Of a DNA stretch of 64,000 bases, positions 23,592-32,029 are shown piece after piece. Each line of letters begins with the position of its first letter. Positions within the stretch are counted from its first letter, which is position 1. The position numbers and the translations under genes are program-made. Under the pieces are notes generated by a model. It saw only the letters and a program-made list of their open reading frames with translations, was not told the origin of the DNA and made no database searches. Where the stretch lies: contig NZ_JOFH01000014.1 in NCBI RefSeq assembly GCF_000721235.1, positions 1 to 64,000 on the forward strand, given 5' to 3'. This stretch comes from Streptomyces olivaceus (GTDB taxonomy: Bacteria > Actinomycetota > Actinomycetes > Streptomycetales > Streptomycetaceae).

Positions 23592-25024
23592 CGGGCCAGC
23601 TCCCGCTCATCGTGCGACGCCGGGTGTCCGGGCGCCCGCTTTCCCTGCTCCGGACGTGCGTCTTCCGGGTGGTCGTGGTCCGGACGGTCGTCGTCCGGGT
23701 GCTCGCCGTCCGGCTCGCGGGGTGCCGCGGGGGCGGTGACGCGGAGGCGGTCGGCGCGGTGGTGGTCGATGTCCAGGACGTCGATGCGCCAGCCCTCCAG
23801 GTCGACCACGTCGCCCTTGGCGGGGATGCGCGTCAGCCGGGTGGCAACGAGGCCGGCCAGGGTCTCGTACGGGCCCTCGGGCGCGGTCAGGCCGATGCGC
23901 TCCAGGTGGTCCAGGCGCAGCGAGCCGTCGGCCTCCCAGGCCGCGCGGCCGTCGGGGTCCGCAGGGGCCGGCAGCAGGTCGGGGACCTCCACCGGGTCGT
24001 GCTCGTCGCGCACCTCGCCGACGACCTCCTCGACGATGTCCTCGACCGTCGCCACGCCCGCAGTACCGCCGTACTCGTCGATGACGACGGCCATGGTGCG
24101 GGCCCGGCGCATGCGCTCCAGGAGGCGGTCGGCCGGCAGGCTGTCCGGCACGAGCAGCGGCGCGGCCGCCAGCTCGGTGACGGGGGTGGTCCGGCGGCGG
24201 TCCGGCTCCAGGGCGAGGACGTCGCGGATGTGGACCGTGCCGATGACCTCGTCCAGGCTGTCCCGGTAGACCGGGAAGCGGGACAGGCCGGTGGCGTGCG
24301 AGAGATTCGCGGCGTCGGTGGCGGTGGCGTGGGCCTCCAGGGCCTTGACGTCCACGCGCGGCGTCATGACGTTCTCCGCGGTCAGCTCGCCCAGGTGCAG
24401 GGTGCGCACGAACAGCTCCGCCGAGTCCGCCTCCAGGGCGCCCTCCGCGGCCGAGTGCTGCGCGAGCGCGACCAGCTCCTCGGCGCTGCGCGCGGACGCC
24501 AGCTCCTCGGCCGGTTCCAGGCCGAAGCGGCGCACGAAGCGGTTCGCCGTGTTGTTCAGGTGGCGGATGAAGGGGCCGAAGCCGGTGGTGAAGCCGCGCT
24601 GCGGGCCCGCGACGACCTTGGCCACGGCCAGCGGGCGGGAGATCGCCCAGTTCTTCGGGACCAGCTCGCCGACGACCATCAGGACGACGGTGGACAGCAC
24701 CACGCCGAGCAGGGTCGCCACCGTCGAGGCGGCGCCGCCCAGGCCGATCGCCTCCAGCGGACCGCGCAGCAGTACCGCGATCGACGGCTCGGCCAGCATG
24801 CCGATGACCAGCGAGGTCACGGTGATGCCGAGCTGGGCGCCGGACAGCTGGAGGGTCAGGGAGCGTACGGCCTTCAGGGCGCCCTCGGCGCCGCGCTCAC
24901 CGGACTCGGCGGCCCGCTCCAGGTCACCGCGCTCGACGGTGGTGAGGGAGAACTCCGCCGCGACGAAGATCGCGCAGGCGAGGGTGAGCAGGAGGGCCAG
25001 CAGGAGCAGCAGGACCTCGGTCAC
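23588..25024 (-). CDS. CNNM/CBS/CorC_HlyC membrane protein
   Basis: Full-length CNNM-type protein of 478 residues. It has a DUF21 domain with FVAAEFSLTTVERGDLE, SGAQLGITVTSLVIG and VGELVPKNWAIS, two CBS motifs (NVMTPRVDVKALEAH; GTVHIRDVLALE; DEYGGTAGVATVEDIVEEVV) and a C-terminal CorC_HlyC domain (about 345-435), then a His/Asp-rich tail (EHPDDDRPDHDHPEDARPEQ). The tail might bind metal. It is the first gene of a two-gene operon of paralogues. A role in divalent cation transport or homeostasis is likely from the family. The upstream 285 bp contain no gene. Confidence 0.92.
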   Translation of the reverse strand: MTEVLLLLLALLLTLACAIFVAAEFSLTTVERGDLERAAESGERGAEGALKAVRSLTLQLSGAQLGITVTSLVIGMLAEPSIAVLLRGPLEAIGLGGAASTVATLLGVVLSTVVLMVVGELVPKNWAISRPLAVAKVVAGPQRGFTTGFGPFIRHLNNTANRFVRRFGLEPAEELASARSAEELVALAQHSAAEGALEADSAELFVRTLHLGELTAENVMTPRVDVKALEAHATATDAANLSHATGLSRFPVYRDSLDEVIGTVHIRDVLALEPDRRRTTPVTELAAAPLLVPDSLPADRLLERMRRARTMAVVIDEYGGTAGVATVEDIVEEVVGEVRDEHDPVEVPDLLPAPADPDGRAAWEADGSLRLDHLERIGLTAPEGPYETLAGLVATRLTRIPAKGDVVDLEGWRIDVLDIDHHRADRLRVTAPAAPREPDGEHPDDDRPDHDHPEDARPEQGKRAPGHPASHDERELAR

Positions 25025-25220
25025 CGTGCCACCCCGCTTCCCTCACGCGTATACGGGGGGACTGGCGGGCCGGCCGTGGCACGGCCGGTACTAGGGGGCT
25101 CCATTACGGAACGGGGCTCCTTAACGGGGTCGGCGGGCGCCGGTACGAGCCGGGCACCCGAAGGTTCTCCCTCATGGTAAAGGACGAGCAAAGAGAGCGG
25201 GAGTCCTGAGACTCTATGCT

Positions 25221-25236
25221 TCTACTCGCCTGTAGA
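25221..25236. promoter_or_regulatory. Palindrome TCTAC-N6-GTAGA upstream of Spo0M-like gene
   Basis: TCTAC (25221-25225) and GTAGA (25232-25236) form an inverted repeat; flanking bases CT before and GA after the core are also shared with the copy at 26341-26356, which precedes the TerB gene. It is a candidate operator for a dimeric regulator. Confidence 0.55.
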
Positions 25237-25256
25237 GAACAGCCGGCCGTTTCCGG

Positions 25257-25288
25257 TTGTTCCCCGCACGAATTGTTCCCCGCACGAA
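25257..25288 (+). repeat. 16-bp perfect tandem duplication in leader of Spo0M-like gene
   Basis: TTGTTCCCCGCACGAA occurs twice in direct succession (25257-25272, 25273-25288), just upstream of the GAAGGAG ribosome site. Confidence 0.9.
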
Positions 25289-25309
25289 CGTGAAGGAGTG
25301 AACGCCTCG

Positions 25310-26335
25310 ATGGTGTTCAAGCGGCTGCTCGGTTCCCTCGGCGTGGGCGGACCCACGGTGGACACGGTCCTCGACCCGGGCGCCGCCCGGCCCGGGGGCC
25401 TCCTGTCGGGCCGGGTCCACCTGGTCGGCGGCACCGCCGACCACGACGTCGAGCACGTGGCGCTGGAGCTGGTGGCCCGTGTGGAGACCGAGCACGAGGA
25501 GCACGGCGACGGCGAGGGCGTCGTCGTCTTCGACCGGCACGTCGTGGGCGGGTCCTTCCGGCTCGCGGCGGGCGCGGAGACGAGCGTCCCGTTCACGGTG
25601 GCCCTGCCCTGGGAGACGCCCGTCACCGAGCTGTACGGGCAGCCGCTGGGCATCGTGCTCGGCGTCCGCACCGAGCTGGCCGTGGCCGGCGCCCGCGACA
25701 AGGGCGACCTGGACCAGCTGACCGTCGCGCCGCTCCCTGCGCAGGAGGCGGTCCTGGAGGCGCTCGGACAGCTCGGCTTCGGCTTCCGCTCCGCCGACCT
25801 GGAGTACGGCCGCATCGGCGGCACGGGGCAGCAGCTGCCCTTCTACCAGGAGATCGAGCTGACCCCGCCCCCGGCCTACGCCCACCAGGTCAACGAGATC
25901 GAGCTGATCTTCCTGGCCGTGCCCGGCGCCCTGGAGGTGGTACTGGAGGCGGACAAGCGCGGCGGCCCGTTCTCCGCCGGCCACGACGCGCTCAGCCGGT
26001 TCACCGTCCCGCACGAGGGCCCGTCCGGGCCGCAGGACTGGAACGCCCTCGTCGACGGCTGGATCCAGGAGCTGGTCGAGCACCGGGCGTCGTACGGCTC
26101 GCACGCGGTGTACGGCCACGAGGCCGGGTACGGCGGTCACGAGCCGGGGCACTCCGGCGGCTCCGGGTCCGGGATCGGGGTCGGCACCGCCGTGCTGGCG
26201 GGCGCGGGCGTGATCGCCGGCGGGATCGTGGCGGCCGAAGTCGTCGACGAGGTGGGGGACTTCTTCGAGGACGACTCGGACGACGACCCCGACGACGGCT
26301 CCGCCGAAGAGTTCGGGGGCGACGGGGAAGACTGA
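25310..26335 (+). CDS. Sporulation-control Spo0M-family protein
   Basis: Arrestin-fold Spo0M-like protein, 341 residues. The family start MVFKRLLGSLGVGGPTVDTV is followed by the beta-sandwich domains (GLLSGRVHLVGGTADHDVEH; TVALPWETPVTELYGQ; ELTVALP-type strands to about residue 250). The C-terminal 90 residues hold a Gly/His-rich linker, a hydrophobic segment (GIGVGTAVLAGAGVIAGGIV) and an acidic tail (FFEDDSDDDPDDG), an addition common in Streptomyces. In Bacillus, Spo0M affects sporulation and membrane-linked processes. ATG 25310 is preferred over GTG 25298, which overlaps the ribosome site. A palindrome shared with the TerB gene lies upstream. Confidence 0.88.
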   Translation: MVFKRLLGSLGVGGPTVDTVLDPGAARPGGLLSGRVHLVGGTADHDVEHVALELVARVETEHEEHGDGEGVVVFDRHVVGGSFRLAAGAETSVPFTVALPWETPVTELYGQPLGIVLGVRTELAVAGARDKGDLDQLTVAPLPAQEAVLEALGQLGFGFRSADLEYGRIGGTGQQLPFYQEIELTPPPAYAHQVNEIELIFLAVPGALEVVLEADKRGGPFSAGHDALSRFTVPHEGPSGPQDWNALVDGWIQELVEHRASYGSHAVYGHEAGYGGHEPGHSGGSGSGIGVGTAVLAGAGVIAGGIVAAEVVDEVGDFFEDDSDDDPDDGSAEEFGGDGED

Positions 26336-26340
26336 TAACT

Positions 26341-26356
26341 TCTACAGCAGTGTAGA
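26341..26356. promoter_or_regulatory. Palindrome TCTAC-N6-GTAGA upstream of TerB gene
   Basis: TCTACAGCAGTGTAGA at 26341-26356 has six-base perfect arms and matches the site at 25221-25236, including adjacent CT and GA. It lies 42 bp upstream of the TerB start and just after the Spo0M-like stop. Confidence 0.6.
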
Positions 26357-26397
26357 GAGTTCGCCCCTTTCGGACCGGTACGGAGTACGGAGTTCTC

Positions 26398-26853
26398 ATG
26401 GCCCTGTGGGACCGCTTCAAGGAGTCCGCGTCGCAGATGCAGACGCAGCTCGTGGCGAAGAAGAACGACCTCAAGAGCGGTGCCTTCCGCGACGCCAGCA
26501 TGGCGATGTGCGCGCTGGTCGCGGCCGCCGACGGCACCGTCGACCCCTCGGAGCGGCAGCGCGTCGCGCAGCTGATCTCCACCAACGAGGTGCTGCAGAA
26601 CTTCCCGGCGGACGACCTGCGCCGCCGCTTCGAGGAGAACCTGGACAAGCTGACCGCCGACTTCGACTTCGGCAAGGTCGGCATCCTCCAGGAGATCGCC
26701 AAGGCGAAGAAGAAGCCCGCCGAGGCCCGCGCCGTGGTGCAGATCGGCATCGTCATCGGCGGCGCCGACGGCGACTTCGACAAGGACGAGCGCGCCGTGG
26801 TCCGCGAGGCCTGCTACGCGCTGGACCTGCCGCCGCACGAGTTCGACCTCTGA
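26398..26853 (+). CDS. TerB-family tellurite resistance protein
   Basis: All-helical TerB protein, 151 residues. Starts MALWDRFKESASQMQTQLVA. Two acidic metal-binding helices are typical of the family: VAAADGTVDPSERQRVAQL and IGGADGDFDKDERAVVREA. TerB links the cytoplasmic Ter proteins with the membrane in general stress and tellurite responses. Only 62 bp separate it from the Spo0M-like gene, and both share an upstream palindrome, so they may answer the same regulator. No TerC/D genes are visible here; a VWA protein resembling those in ter loci is at 44875-46209. Confidence 0.9.
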   Translation: MALWDRFKESASQMQTQLVAKKNDLKSGAFRDASMAMCALVAAADGTVDPSERQRVAQLISTNEVLQNFPADDLRRRFEENLDKLTADFDFGKVGILQEIAKAKKKPAEARAVVQIGIVIGGADGDFDKDERAVVREACYALDLPPHEFDL

Positions 26854-26985
26854 TCCCGCGGCCGCACCGCCGCGGCCGCACCGGCCAGGCCGCCCGCCTT
26901 GCCGTAGATTCGCCGTAGTCGCCGTCACACCCGGGTGCGGGCCCCGTGCCGCGGGCCCGCACCGTACGTCCACCAGGGGAGCGCC

Positions 26986-27240
26986 GTGTTCGGACTGAGC
27001 GAGCTCGCGATCATTCTCATCGTCCTCATAGCCGTCCTCGCCGCCAAGAAACTCCCCGAGCTGACCCGCTCGGCGGGCAAGTCGGCCCGCATCCTCAAGG
27101 CCGAGGCCCGCGCGGCGAAGGACCAGGACGAGCCGGGGACGCCGCGCGTCGTCCAGGGAGAGGCGATCCGGCGCGAGGACGGCGGGACGCGCCCCGCGGA
27201 CGGCACCGGGACCGGCGGCCAGGGCGCACCCCGGGGCTGA
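26986..27240 (+). CDS. Twin-arginine translocase subunit TatA/E-like
   Basis: Small Tat component of 84 residues: one N-terminal helix (VFGLSELAIILIVLIAVLAA), the hinge and amphipathic helix KKLPELTRSAGKSARILKAE, and a disordered polar tail. It should oligomerise in the membrane and take part in folded-protein export, which PhoX (encoded at 42520-44610) would use. GTG 26986 follows AGGGGAG at 26975-26981. It is not next to tatC, so it is a secondary TatA copy. The FG-E-L pattern at the N-terminus is normal for the family. Confidence 0.88.
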   Translation: MFGLSELAIILIVLIAVLAAKKLPELTRSAGKSARILKAEARAAKDQDEPGTPRVVQGEAIRREDGGTRPADGTGTGGQGAPRG

Positions 27241-27274
27241 CGACCGGGCGCTGCCGACCGGGACCGACACACCC

Positions 27275-27302
27275 GAACTGACGGCCCGGAACTGACGGCC
27301 CG
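27275..27302 (+). repeat. 14-bp tandem duplication in convergent gap
   Basis: GAACTGACGGCCCG at 27275-27288 is repeated at 27289-27302, between the tatA-like and penicillin-binding protein genes. No function is evident. Confidence 0.8.
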
Positions 27303-27355
27303 GCGCGCGCCCGGGTCCGGCACGGGTCGTCAAGGGCGGGTCGTTCAACGGCCGT

Positions 27356-29008
27356 TCAGGACGGGTCCTCGGGTACCGCCGACAGCAGGCCGTGCACAAC
27401 GGGCCCGGCCGATCCGCCGCCGGTGACGCCCTCCTCGACCACGACGGCGACGGCGACGTTGCCCCGGTGGGCGACCAGCCACCCGTTGTTGTCCTGGTCG
27501 TCGGAGACCTCGGCCGTGCCGGTCTTGGCGCCGACCTCGCCGGGCAGGTCGGCCAGGACGCGCGCGGTGCCGTCGGTGACGGTCGCCCGCATCAGCGCGC
27601 GCAGCTGGGCGACGACCTTGCCGGGCAGCGGCTCGGTACGGACCGCGTCGGCGTCCCGGGCGGCGTCCGCGGTGACGGACGGCTGGTGGAACTCGCCGGA
27701 GACCGCGGTGGCCGTCACCGACGCCATGATCAGGGGGTTGGCCTGGACGCGGCCCTGCCCGATCATCGACGCGGCCTTCTCCGTCTCGTCCCTGGGCACC
27801 GGCACCGAGCCGTCGTACGTCGGGATGCCGGCGTGCCACTCCTGGCCGACCCCGAAGTAGGTGCGGGCGACCTCGCCCAGCTCCCCGTCGTCCAGCTTGC
27901 CGCGCAGGCCGATGAAGGCGGTGTTGCAGGACTCCGTGAAGTCCTTGCGGAAGGTGGCACCGGGGTGTTCGGAGGTCTCGACGTTGTGGAACTCCTTGCC
28001 GACCGTCAGGTACTTGGGGCAGTCCACGACGTCGTCCGGCGCGACCGCCCCCTTGAGCAGCAGGGCGCTGCTCGTGACGATCTTCCAGGTGGAACCGGGC
28101 GCGTAGGTGCCGGAGGCGGCGCGGTTGAAGCCGGAGGAGGGGGAGTTGGCGAGGGCGAGGACCTCGCCGTCGTCGACGCGCAGGGCGACGAGGGACGCGT
28201 TCTTGCCGTCGGCCTTCGCCAGCGCCTTCTCGGCGGCGGACTGCCAGCTGGCGTCCAGGGTGGTGCGCACGGGCCGGTCCGCCGTGGCCGGGTCGGGCTT
28301 CTTCCCGAAGGACGCCTCGGTGCGCACGGTCTCTCCGGAGGCCCGGTCCACCAGTTCGACCGCGCCGCGCGGACCGCCGCCACCGCCCGCGTCCCCGGCG
28401 AGGCGGCCCAGGAGCGGGGCCAGGGACGGGTACGCGTCGTCCACGAGGGAGACGCCCTCGCGGTCCGTGACCTTCGGCGGGGTGCTCTCCTCGCGCTCCA
28501 GGCGGAACTTCTCGGTGTCGCTCAGCCGCGGGTGCACCAGGGACAGCCGCCAGTCCACCTTCCAGCCGCCGCCCTCCTGCTCGCGCAGCGGCAGCCGGGA
28601 CTCGTACGTCCAGGTGCCCAGGCCGGTGACCGGCATCCGCGCGGTGAACGGGACGCCGAGGGCGCCGTCCGCCTCCTCCTGCGTCCCGTCGTCCGCCGCC
28701 GTCAGCTTCGGCTGCTCGATGTCGAGGCCCGCGGTGAAGCTCTGCAGCACCTCCTGCGCCTTGCCGGGCTCGGTGGTGCGGCCCGCCGCGCTCGGCAGGC
28801 GCCCGGCGGCCCAGTCGGCGAGGAAGGCGCGCGCCTGCTTCATCGCGGCGGGGTCGGGGCCGTCGTCGCCGCGGGCGAAGGGGCCGAACCCGGCGGCGTA
28901 CGAGCCGCCCGCGGCGATCGCGAGCACGACACCGACGGCGGCGACGGCCCGCACGCCGTTGCGCGGCGCGCGGCGGCGGGGAGGGGCGAGGTGAGGGGCG
29001 TCGGACAT
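27356..29008 (-). CDS. Penicillin-binding protein (transpeptidase with NTF2-like domain)
   Basis: Membrane-anchored D,D-transpeptidase of 550 residues. A cytoplasmic basic stretch and one helix (about 19-40) precede an NTF2/MecA_N-like domain (about 50-165), a linker and the transpeptidase domain. Catalytic motifs are S306-T-W-K309, S360-C-N362 and K495-T-G-T. It cross-links peptidoglycan on the outer face of the membrane. This class resembles low-affinity penicillin-binding proteins, including those that give beta-lactam tolerance in actinomycetes. ATG 29008 is used; the esterase gene upstream on the same strand ends 17 bp before it, so they may be co-transcribed. Confidence 0.93.
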   Translation of the reverse strand: MSDAPHLAPPRRRAPRNGVRAVAAVGVVLAIAAGGSYAAGFGPFARGDDGPDPAAMKQARAFLADWAAGRLPSAAGRTTEPGKAQEVLQSFTAGLDIEQPKLTAADDGTQEEADGALGVPFTARMPVTGLGTWTYESRLPLREQEGGGWKVDWRLSLVHPRLSDTEKFRLEREESTPPKVTDREGVSLVDDAYPSLAPLLGRLAGDAGGGGGPRGAVELVDRASGETVRTEASFGKKPDPATADRPVRTTLDASWQSAAEKALAKADGKNASLVALRVDDGEVLALANSPSSGFNRAASGTYAPGSTWKIVTSSALLLKGAVAPDDVVDCPKYLTVGKEFHNVETSEHPGATFRKDFTESCNTAFIGLRGKLDDGELGEVARTYFGVGQEWHAGIPTYDGSVPVPRDETEKAASMIGQGRVQANPLIMASVTATAVSGEFHQPSVTADAARDADAVRTEPLPGKVVAQLRALMRATVTDGTARVLADLPGEVGAKTGTAEVSDDQDNNGWLVAHRGNVAVAVVVEEGVTGGGSAGPVVHGLLSAVPEDPS

Positions 29009-29025
29009 GGGAGGTCCTTGTCGGG

Positions 29026-30078
29026 TCAGCGGCCGGAGCCGGTGAGGAAGTCGAGGAGGGTGCCGGTGGCGTCCAGGGCCTTGCTGACGGGGCCGAAGCC
29101 GTCCGGCGGCGCAACGGTCGAACCGGGCCAGGTGTGGCCCGCGTCGTGGACGACCAGGAGTTGCACGGTGGCCGCTGCGGCGGCGGCCTCGGTGGCCGCT
29201 GCGGTGGAGTCCGCCGGGGCGGCGTCCTTGAGGCGCCACACCGTCCGGTCGTAGCCCTTCTCCTCCCGGACGACGGGCTCCCCCGCGCCCCCGGCCGCCG
29301 CGAAGGCCGCCGCGGTGTCCCGCGCCGACAGGCTCGGCAGGATCGGCTCCTCGGGGTCGGGCGGCGGGGACGGCCAGCCCGCGAGGGGCCGTACGGGGTC
29401 GTCGGCGCCGTAGACGACCATGACGGGCAGGGGCCCGGTGGGCTTCACCGCGGCGTCGCCGGCGGGGAGTTGGCCCGAGACCGAGACCGCGCCCGCCAGC
29501 AGGTCCGGGCGCTCGGCGGCCATGCGCAGGGCCATCGAGCCGCCGTTGGAGAAGCCGGTGGCGTAGACCCGCCCCGGGTCGGCGTGCTCGGTGCGGACCA
29601 GGTGCTTGATCAGCGCTTCGGTGAACCGCACGTCCAGGCCGGGATCCGGGCGCTGCTTCGTGGCCAGCGTGCCCGCGCCCCAGCCGTGGTCGAGGCCCTC
29701 GGGGAAGGCGACGAGCATGCCGCGGGCGGTGGCGGCCCGCTCCAGCCGGGACTTCTCGCGCAGTTCGGCGGCGTCGGCGCCGCGGCCGTGGAAGGCGATG
29801 AGGAGGGGCTTCGGGTCGTCGGTGGCGGCGGGACGGTGGAGGAGGTAGCGGCGGGTGCGGTCGTCCGCGCGGAGCTGCCCGCGGACCTCCGGCGCGGGGG
29901 CGGCGGTGGCGGTGGCGGTGCCGGGGCCGCCGGCGGAGCCGGTGCCGGTGGCGGACGGGTCTCCGCCGGGACCGGAGTCGGCGCCGGTGGCGCAGCCGGT
30001 CAGCGGGAGCAGGAGGGCGAGGGCGAGCGCGGCGGGCCACCGGCGGGCCCGCGACGCGAGGTCGCGAGAGGAGCGCAT
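29026..30078 (-). CDS. Lipoprotein esterase, PHB depolymerase/LpqC-like
   Basis: Predicted exported lipoprotein of 350 residues. The signal peptide ends in the lipobox LTGC at about residues 26-29. The alpha/beta-hydrolase domain has LLIAFHGRGADAAEL (oxyanion region), nucleophile elbow GFSNGGSMA, the acid in VVYGADDPVRPL and the His in VHDAGHTWPG. This matches the polyhydroxybutyrate depolymerase / feruloyl-esterase-like family. It sits divergently from a LysR regulator (85 bp between starts), the classic layout of a LysR-controlled gene, and ends 17 bp before the penicillin-binding protein gene. Confidence 0.9.
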   Translation of the reverse strand: MRSSRDLASRARRWPAALALALLLPLTGCATGADSGPGGDPSATGTGSAGGPGTATATAAPAPEVRGQLRADDRTRRYLLHRPAATDDPKPLLIAFHGRGADAAELREKSRLERAATARGMLVAFPEGLDHGWGAGTLATKQRPDPGLDVRFTEALIKHLVRTEHADPGRVYATGFSNGGSMALRMAAERPDLLAGAVSVSGQLPAGDAAVKPTGPLPVMVVYGADDPVRPLAGWPSPPPDPEEPILPSLSARDTAAAFAAAGGAGEPVVREEKGYDRTVWRLKDAAPADSTAAATEAAAAAATVQLLVVHDAGHTWPGSTVAPPDGFGPVSKALDATGTLLDFLTGSGR

Positions 30079-30117
30079 GCGTCGAGGAGAGCAACCCCAC
30101 CGGGCTCCTGTCCAAGA

Positions 30118-30155
30118 TTGATATGGATGTCCGATCGATCAATCCCCGATATGAT
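30118..30155. promoter_or_regulatory. Divergent promoter with possible LysR site
   Basis: TATGAT at 30150-30155 is a good -10 box, eight bases before the LysR GTG, implying a leaderless transcript. TTGAT (30118-30122) and ATCAA (30138-30142) form an inverted repeat with a 15-bp spacing that could be a LysR box serving both divergent genes. Confidence 0.45.
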
Positions 30156-30163
30156 TACTGCTC

Positions 30164-31126
30164 GTGGACCTGGTGCGGCACCTGGAGTGCTTCGTGGCTG
30201 TTGCAGAAGAGTCACACTTCGGGCGGGCCGCCGCCCGGCTCGGCATGGCCCAGCCGCCCCTGTCGCAGCGCATCCAGCGGCTGGAGAAGGAGTTGGGCGT
30301 CCGCCTCTTCGAGCGCACCAGCCGCCAGGTGGTGATCACCGACGCGGGCACGCTGCTGCTGACCGAGGCCCGTGAGCTGCTGGCCCGCGCCGAGGCGCTG
30401 CGGACCGCCGCGCGCCGTATCCGGGACGGCGAGAGCGGCCTGCTGCGCGCCGCGCTGCCCCCCGACATCTCCGGCGAGACGGTCGCCGCCCTGCTGGCCG
30501 GCTTCCGGAGCCGCCACGCGGGCCTGGAGCTGCAGCTGCACGAGCTGTCCACCGCCCAGCAGCTCGCCGGGTTCGCCGCGCACGAGCTGGACGTCGGCCT
30601 GATCCACCACCCGTGCGACGTCACCGGCCTGGAGCTGGGGCCGGTGCTCCGCCGCGACCTGGGCGTCCTGCTGCCGCGCGACGCCCCGCAGGCCGGTCCC
30701 GACGCGGTGCCGCTCGCCGCCCTCACCGGCTTCGACCTGGTCCTCTTCCCGCGCACCGACGCCCCCGCGGTCTACGACGACCTGCTCACCGCCTGCGCCC
30801 GGGGCGGCTACACCCCCAGCGCCGTACGGCACGGCCGGGGCGCCAGTTTCGTACGCGGCCTGGTCCTGTCGTCCGGGGCCGTCGCCCTGTGCCCGCGCGA
30901 CACGCGGCTCGTCACCCCCGGCGACCGGGACCTGGTCTGGCGCCCGCTGTCCGGGGCCCCGCCCGCCCGGCGGCACTCCACGGCCTGGCCCAAGGGGCGC
31001 GGCGACGCCGCCGTCGACGCCTTCACGGACGCGGCCACCCACGCCCTGCGCACCACGGCCGACGCCTACTCCGAGGCGCCCGCGCGGCCCCTGCACCTTC
31101 GCCCGGCATCGGAGTACTGGCTGTGA
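30164..31126 (+). CDS. LysR-family transcriptional regulator
   Basis: LysR-type regulator of 320 residues. The N-terminal HTH reads HLECFVAVAEESHFGRAAAR with LGMAQPPLSQRIQRLEKELG; the rest is the periplasmic-binding-like effector domain (from about residue 90). GTG 30164 is preceded by a TATGAT -10 box at leaderless spacing. It is divergent from the lipoprotein esterase gene and overlaps the following serine-hydrolase gene by four bases (GTGA). This places two possible targets, one on each side. The arrangement with a penicillin-recognising protein recalls AmpR-AmpC, but here the two genes run in the same direction. Confidence 0.92.
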   Translation: MDLVRHLECFVAVAEESHFGRAAARLGMAQPPLSQRIQRLEKELGVRLFERTSRQVVITDAGTLLLTEARELLARAEALRTAARRIRDGESGLLRAALPPDISGETVAALLAGFRSRHAGLELQLHELSTAQQLAGFAAHELDVGLIHHPCDVTGLELGPVLRRDLGVLLPRDAPQAGPDAVPLAALTGFDLVLFPRTDAPAVYDDLLTACARGGYTPSAVRHGRGASFVRGLVLSSGAVALCPRDTRLVTPGDRDLVWRPLSGAPPARRHSTAWPKGRGDAAVDAFTDAATHALRTTADAYSEAPARPLHLRPASEYWL

Positions 31127-32001
31127 CCGAGACCGCCACCGCCGCCCGTCTGGACGCGGCCTTCGCCGACGCCGGGGTCACCGGGTGGCTGCACGCCGTG
31201 GACATCGACTCGGGTGCGCAGACCGGCACCGGCGCGGACCAGCCGGTCTGCACGGCCAGCGTCCACAAGGTGTGCGTCCTGGTGACGCTGCACGAGCTGG
31301 CGGCGGCCGGGTCCCTGGACCTGACCGAGCAGGTCGAGTGCCCGCCCGCCGGACGCACCCCGGGGCCCACGGGGCTGGCGGCGATGCTCGACCCGGTCCG
31401 GCTGTCGCTGCGCGACGCGGCGTTCCTGATGATGTCCGTCAGCGACAACACGGCCGCCGACCTGCTGCTGCGCCGGGTCGGCCGGGACGCCGTCAACCGC
31501 ACCACCGCCCGGCTCGGCCTCACCCGGACGCGGATGGCGTACGGCTTCGGCGAGATGCTGGCCACCATGCGCGAGGACGCCGGGCCCGCCGGAGCCCGCG
31601 CCCTGGCCGACCCGCACGTCATCGCACGACTGCGCGCCCTGGACCCGGCCCGCACCAACCGCGGCACGCCCCGGGACATGACCCGCCTGCTCGGCGCCCT
31701 GTGGCGGGACGAGACCTGCCCGGCCGAGTACGGCGCCGCGATGCGCCGGATCATGGGCCTGCAGGTCTGGCCGCACCGCCTGGCCTCGGGCTTCCCCTTC
31801 GACGACGTCCACGTGGCCGGCAAGACCGGCACCCTGCCGACCCTGCGCAACGAGGTCGGCGTGGTCGAGTATCCCGACGGCGGGCGCTACGCCGTGGCCG
31901 TCTTCACCCGCACCGCCAACCCGGCGGCCACGCTCCCGGCGGCGGACGCGGTGATCGGCACGGCGGCCCGGATCGCGGTGGACGCGCTGCGGGCACCGTG
32001 A
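31123..32001 (+). CDS. Class A beta-lactamase-fold serine hydrolase
   Basis: Penicillin-recognising serine hydrolase of 292 residues. Motifs are S46-V-H-K49, S107-D-N109 and K234-T-G-T237, in normal class A order. The Omega-loop region reads LDPARTNRGTPRDM: the Asn and the downstream TPRDM helix are there, but no Glu stands where the deacylating Glu166 (ExxLN) would be expected. No signal peptide is visible at the GTG start, which overlaps the LysR stop. It may be a cytoplasmic esterase, amidase or penicillin binder rather than a working beta-lactamase. Activity cannot be decided from sequence. Confidence 0.88.
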   Translation: MTETATAARLDAAFADAGVTGWLHAVDIDSGAQTGTGADQPVCTASVHKVCVLVTLHELAAAGSLDLTEQVECPPAGRTPGPTGLAAMLDPVRLSLRDAAFLMMSVSDNTAADLLLRRVGRDAVNRTTARLGLTRTRMAYGFGEMLATMREDAGPAGARALADPHVIARLRALDPARTNRGTPRDMTRLLGALWRDETCPAEYGAAMRRIMGLQVWPHRLASGFPFDDVHVAGKTGTLPTLRNEVGVVEYPDGGRYAVAVFTRTANPAATLPAADAVIGTAARIAVDALRAP

Positions 32002-32029
32002 GGGCCCCGGCACCCCGCTCCGCCCCTCG

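Noticed and set aside
22569..25024. Haemolysin function for the two CBS-domain proteins
   Set aside because: The HlyC name is historical; CNNM and CBS domains indicate divalent cation transport or sensing.
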